From Deferribacterales bacterium (GTDB lineage: Bacteria > Chrysiogenota > Deferribacteres > Deferribacterales > JAISNW01), in contig BNUJ01000066.1 in the NCBI GenBank assembly GCA_025997275.1, positions 1 through 7,948 on the forward strand: 7,948 bases of DNA, written 5' to 3'. The first letter of the stretch is position 1; each line of letters starts with the position of its first letter. The translations under genes were made by a program, and so were the position numbers. Below, piece by piece: positions 5,661 to 7,948 of the stretch. The notes beneath the pieces were generated by a model. The model searched no databases and was not told where the DNA came from. It saw only the letters and a program-made list of their open reading frames with translations.

Positions 5661-7616
5661 ATGTCACAGCTAGGCAATTTTCCAAAAGATGCCTTAAATA
5701 ACAGCAAGGCGCACATATCTGAAATAATCGCAGCTAATGAAGCGCATATCGTCCGTCTGTTGACTGAACCGCACAAGACATATCTGAATTTTGTCCGTCC
5801 GCTTGCTGATTTAGATGACAGGCTCAACTTAGCTTTTATGCCAATATCACACCTAAACAGTGTTAAGAATACAGCTGAAACGCAGAAAGTATATGCAGAC
5901 TGCATTGGCGATATTACAACGTATAGCACAAAAATTTCACAACATATTGATATATATAATAGTTTTTTAAGTATTCGCAGCTGTGAGTATGACAAGCTTG
6001 ATACTTCGCAGAAAAAAGTGCTGGATGATGCAATACTTGCCTTTGAGTTAGCAGGTGTTGCACTGCCAGTAGATAAAAAAGCTCGTGTAATGGAAATTAA
6101 CGTGCGTATGAATGAGATTTGCAACGAATTCAGCCAAAATTTATTGAACGCTACAAATGCCTATAAACTCACTATAACAGATGAATCGTTGCTTGGAGAG
6201 ATGCCAGAGAGCGATAAGATTACATATAAAACTGATACAGGCTGGGCATTTGGTTTGCAAATGCCTAGTTATATTGCTTTTATGACCTACGTTACCGATA
6301 GGGTAAAGCGAGAGGAGATGTATAGAGCTTATACCACCCGTGCACCCGAAAACGGCGCAATCATCACAGAGATATTGGCATTACGGGACGAGCTTGCACA
6401 TATATTATCTTGCAAAAACTCTGCAGAAAAGCGCTTAAAAGAGATGGCTGCTCCGTCTGTGAATGCTGTATTAGAGTTTTTAAGGGAGCTTGGCAAAAAA
6501 GGGAAACCTTATGCCATAAAAGAGTTTGAAGAGATGTCTGCATTGGCGGTGCGGGATGGGCTAGACGGCTTATCAGCATACGATACAGCGTATTATTCTA
6601 ATAAGCTAAAGAAAGAGATATTTTTTGATGAAGAAGAACTGCGTCCATACCTTGAATCAGACCGTGTTGTTAGCAAGCTATTTGAGTTGCTAAATAGGAT
6701 GTTTGGCATAACGCTTAAATGGGTTGATACTGAACTTTGGGATAAAAAGGCTAAGTTTTATGAAGTTTATAGGGCAGACAAGCTAATTGGCGGGCTATAT
6801 ATAGACCTTGAAGCACGAACTGACAAGCGTGGCGGGGCATGGATGAATGATTGGCATACGCATTATATAGATTCTAAAGGTGTTCAGCACCTGCCAGATG
6901 CCTTTATAGTGGGAAATTTTCCGCCATCCACTGAAAGTATCCCCTCTTTACTGCGCCATAGTGATGTGGTGACGCTCTTTCACGAAATGGGACACGCGTT
7001 GCACCACATAATGTCAATTGTAAATGAATACAATGTGAGCGGTTCTCATGGCATAGAGTGGGATACTATAGAGTTTCCATCTCAATTTTTAGAAAACTTT
7101 GCTTATTCTAGTGACGTCTTAAATGATTTAGCCATGCATTATGAGACTGACGAACGATTGCCGAGTAATTTGTTAGATAAGGTTATAGCGGCACGCAACT
7201 TCCAAGAAGGGCTTGCACTTGTGCGCCAGTTGGAATTTGGACTATTTGACATGCTTATTCACTGCCAACTACTAGATGAGCATGGGGTGCAACAAATACT
7301 TGATAAGGTGCGGCACGAGGTTGCAGTGGTCGCATATCCTAACTACAATAAATTTCAGAACGGATTTAGCCACATATTTAGCGGTGGTTATGCGGCGGGC
7401 TACTATAGCTATAAATGGGCAGAGATGTATGCCGCAGACGCCTATCTTGCTATAGAAAGGGCAGGAGCTAAGGCTAATGAGCTGACAAAACGCTATTGCG
7501 ATACTGTGCTTGCTATGGGGGCGAGCAGAAATATGGATGAAATATATGAGCTGTTTTTAGGCAGACAGCCTGAACCAGACGCTATCTTAAGGCTAGCGGG
7601 GCTGATAGAGGACTGA
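5661..7616 (+). CDS. M3A-family zinc oligopeptidase (oligopeptidase A / thimet-type)
   Basis: This is a cytosolic metallopeptidase that trims short peptides, typically those left by ATP-dependent proteases. At 651 aa it is slightly shorter than the roughly 680 of OpdA/Dcp. The active site is FHEMGHALHHI (440-450), with zinc ligands H441 and H445 and general base E442. The third ligand is E471 in EWDTIEFPSQFLENF (466-480), a pattern of subfamily M3A, unlike the oligoendopeptidase F branch. KRGGAWM (389-395) and the substrate-binding loop GGYAAGYYSYKWAE (575-588) also match M3A. There is no signal peptide. The start lies 6 nt after the TPR gene stop, in the same frame, with no visible Shine-Dalgarno, so re-initiation is likely. 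Bases 7427-7506 of this gene reappear inverted at the window end. The family is secure; the exact orthologue (prlC/opdA versus dcp) is not. Confidence 0.94.
   Translation: MSQLGNFPKDALNNSKAHISEIIAANEAHIVRLLTEPHKTYLNFVRPLADLDDRLNLAFMPISHLNSVKNTAETQKVYADCIGDITTYSTKISQHIDIYNSFLSIRSCEYDKLDTSQKKVLDDAILAFELAGVALPVDKKARVMEINVRMNEICNEFSQNLLNATNAYKLTITDESLLGEMPESDKITYKTDTGWAFGLQMPSYIAFMTYVTDRVKREEMYRAYTTRAPENGAIITEILALRDELAHILSCKNSAEKRLKEMAAPSVNAVLEFLRELGKKGKPYAIKEFEEMSALAVRDGLDGLSAYDTAYYSNKLKKEIFFDEEELRPYLESDRVVSKLFELLNRMFGITLKWVDTELWDKKAKFYEVYRADKLIGGLYIDLEARTDKRGGAWMNDWHTHYIDSKGVQHLPDAFIVGNFPPSTESIPSLLRHSDVVTLFHEMGHALHHIMSIVNEYNVSGSHGIEWDTIEFPSQFLENFAYSSDVLNDLAMHYETDERLPSNLLDKVIAARNFQEGLALVRQLEFGLFDMLIHCQLLDEHGVQQILDKVRHEVAVVAYPNYNKFQNGFSHIFSGGYAAGYYSYKWAEMYAADAYLAIERAGAKANELTKRYCDTVLAMGASRNMDEIYELFLGRQPEPDAILRLAGLIED
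7427..7506 (+). repeat. Inverted repeat, arm 1 (native copy inside the M3 peptidase gene)
   Basis: These 80 bases encode part of the conserved C-terminal region of the oligopeptidase, and they read continuously in frame with it, so this is the genuine copy. An exact reverse complement forms the last 80 bases of the window. The arms are separated by 362 bases (7507-7868). Confidence 0.9.
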
Positions 7617-7618
7617 GG

Positions 7619-7882
7619 ATGTCCAATTCTCTAATGATTCAGGGAACGGCATCAAATGTGGGTAAGAGCCTAGTAACCGCTGGCATCTGTCGCATACTCA
7701 AACAAGATGGCTACTCAGTAGCACCATTTAAGAGTCAAAATATGGCGTTAAATAGCTTTATTACTAATGAAGGCTTAGAGATGGGGCGAGCACAGGTAAT
7801 GCAGGCAGAGGCTGCGGGCATAGAGCCACTAGTTGCAATGAATCCAATACTCTTGAAACCGGCAAGCGCAGTATCGCAATAG
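7619..7882 (+). CDS. cobQ: Cobyric acid synthase, N-terminal fragment cut by an inverted join
   Basis: CobQ/CbiP amidates adenosylcobyrinic acid a,c-diamide at the b, d, e and g side chains, with glutamine as nitrogen donor and ATP hydrolysis, giving cobyric acid in cobalamin synthesis. The fragment has the P-loop GTASNVGKS (9-17) and the family blocks APFKSQNMALNS (35-46), EMGRAQVMQAEAAG (54-67) and MNPILLKP (74-81). Full-length enzymes are about 490-510 aa; this ORF has 87 codons. The family continues LLKP(T/A)SD and onwards. Here codons 1-83 look genuine, and the last four plus the stop derive from antisense M3 peptidase sequence. The C-terminal glutamine amidotransferase domain is therefore missing because of the join, not because of a mutation I can see. 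The start is 2 nt after the M3 stop, with GAGG (7608-7611) 7 nt upstream. The genuine portion ends near 7867. Confidence 0.93.
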   Translation: MSNSLMIQGTASNVGKSLVTAGICRILKQDGYSVAPFKSQNMALNSFITNEGLEMGRAQVMQAEAAGIEPLVAMNPILLKPASAVSQ

Positions 7883-7948
7883 CGTTTTGTCAGCTCATTA
7901 GCCTTAGCTCCTGCCCTTTCTATAGCAAGATAGGCGTCTGCGGCATAC
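7869..7948 (-). repeat. Inverted repeat, arm 2: antisense copy of M3 gene sequence, likely chimeric contig end
   Basis: Every base from 7869 to 7948 is the exact reverse complement of 7427-7506. After one mismatch (7868 against 7507) a further six bases (7862-7867 against 7508-7513) also pair. That short patch probably is the microhomology at which the strands were joined, and it coincides with the point where the cobQ protein stops matching its family. A short-range inverted join of this kind is characteristic of multiple-displacement amplification chimeras and of assembly errors. The segment should not be annotated as functional sequence. Confidence 0.88.

Noticed and set aside
5651..6124. 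157-codon open frame on the - strand
   Set aside because: It is antisense to the M3 peptidase N-terminal region, whose + frame is clearly coding. The product has no recognisable motifs.
7619..7882. cobQ as a truncated pseudogene
   Set aside because: The stop codon comes from antisense M3 sequence attached at the inverted join. All family blocks before the join are intact.
1..7948. CRISPR array, tRNA, rRNA, insertion sequence or integrase attachment site
   Set aside because: I found no spaced direct repeats, no cloverleaf with a T-loop GTTCRANNC motif, no transposase or recombinase motifs and no target-site duplications.

Overview
The window is an accessory-flanked housekeeping segment from a bacterium, with all recognisable genes on the + strand. 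Base composition is moderate (roughly 40% G+C by eye) and isoleucine is written mostly as ATA (16 of 20 Ile codons in scpA). The tryptophanyl-tRNA synthetase carries a cysteine pattern like the [4Fe-4S] enzyme of Thermotoga, and a cobyric acid synthase is present. Together these suggest an anaerobic or microaerobic bacterium that makes cobalamin. The order M50 protease - trpS - scpA is widespread (Clostridia, Deltaproteobacteria-like lineages, Deferribacterota, Elusimicrobia), so I do not assign a phylum. An M3A-type oligopeptidase and a large envelope glycosyltransferase lean slightly towards a diderm.

Region 1 (1-2491) is a variable-looking envelope locus. An extended -10 promoter embedded in a perfect 15-bp palindrome (102-116) is followed by a good Shine-Dalgarno and a 37-codon ORF (145-258). 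Twelve codons in, this ORF runs into a tract of 16 C residues. Its stop overlaps the start of a 746-aa multi-pass GT-C-like glycosyltransferase (251-2491). Of the three reading frames after the tract, only the present one carries translation as far as the glycosyltransferase start. The arrangement therefore looks like a possible phase-variation switch acting by translational coupling, although a mis-assembly across the homopolymer is a serious alternative.

Region 2 (2492-7948) is one tight gene cluster behind a near-consensus promoter (TTGACA-N17-TATAGT, 2519-2547). It contains a site-2 (M50) protease, trpS, scpA, a membrane-anchored TPR protein, an M3A oligopeptidase and the 5' end of cobQ/cbiP. 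Junctions run from a 4-bp overlap to a 14-bp gap. The predicted transcription start falls on the A of the protease ATG, which has no Shine-Dalgarno, so its mRNA is probably leaderless. scpB, the usual neighbour of scpA, is not next to it; the TPR gene occupies that place.

The right edge is not trustworthy. The last 80 bases (7869-7948) are an exact reverse complement of 7427-7506 inside the M3 gene, and they cut cobQ off after about 83 codons. This looks like an inverted chimera at a contig end (typical of multiple-displacement amplification or mis-assembly), not biology.
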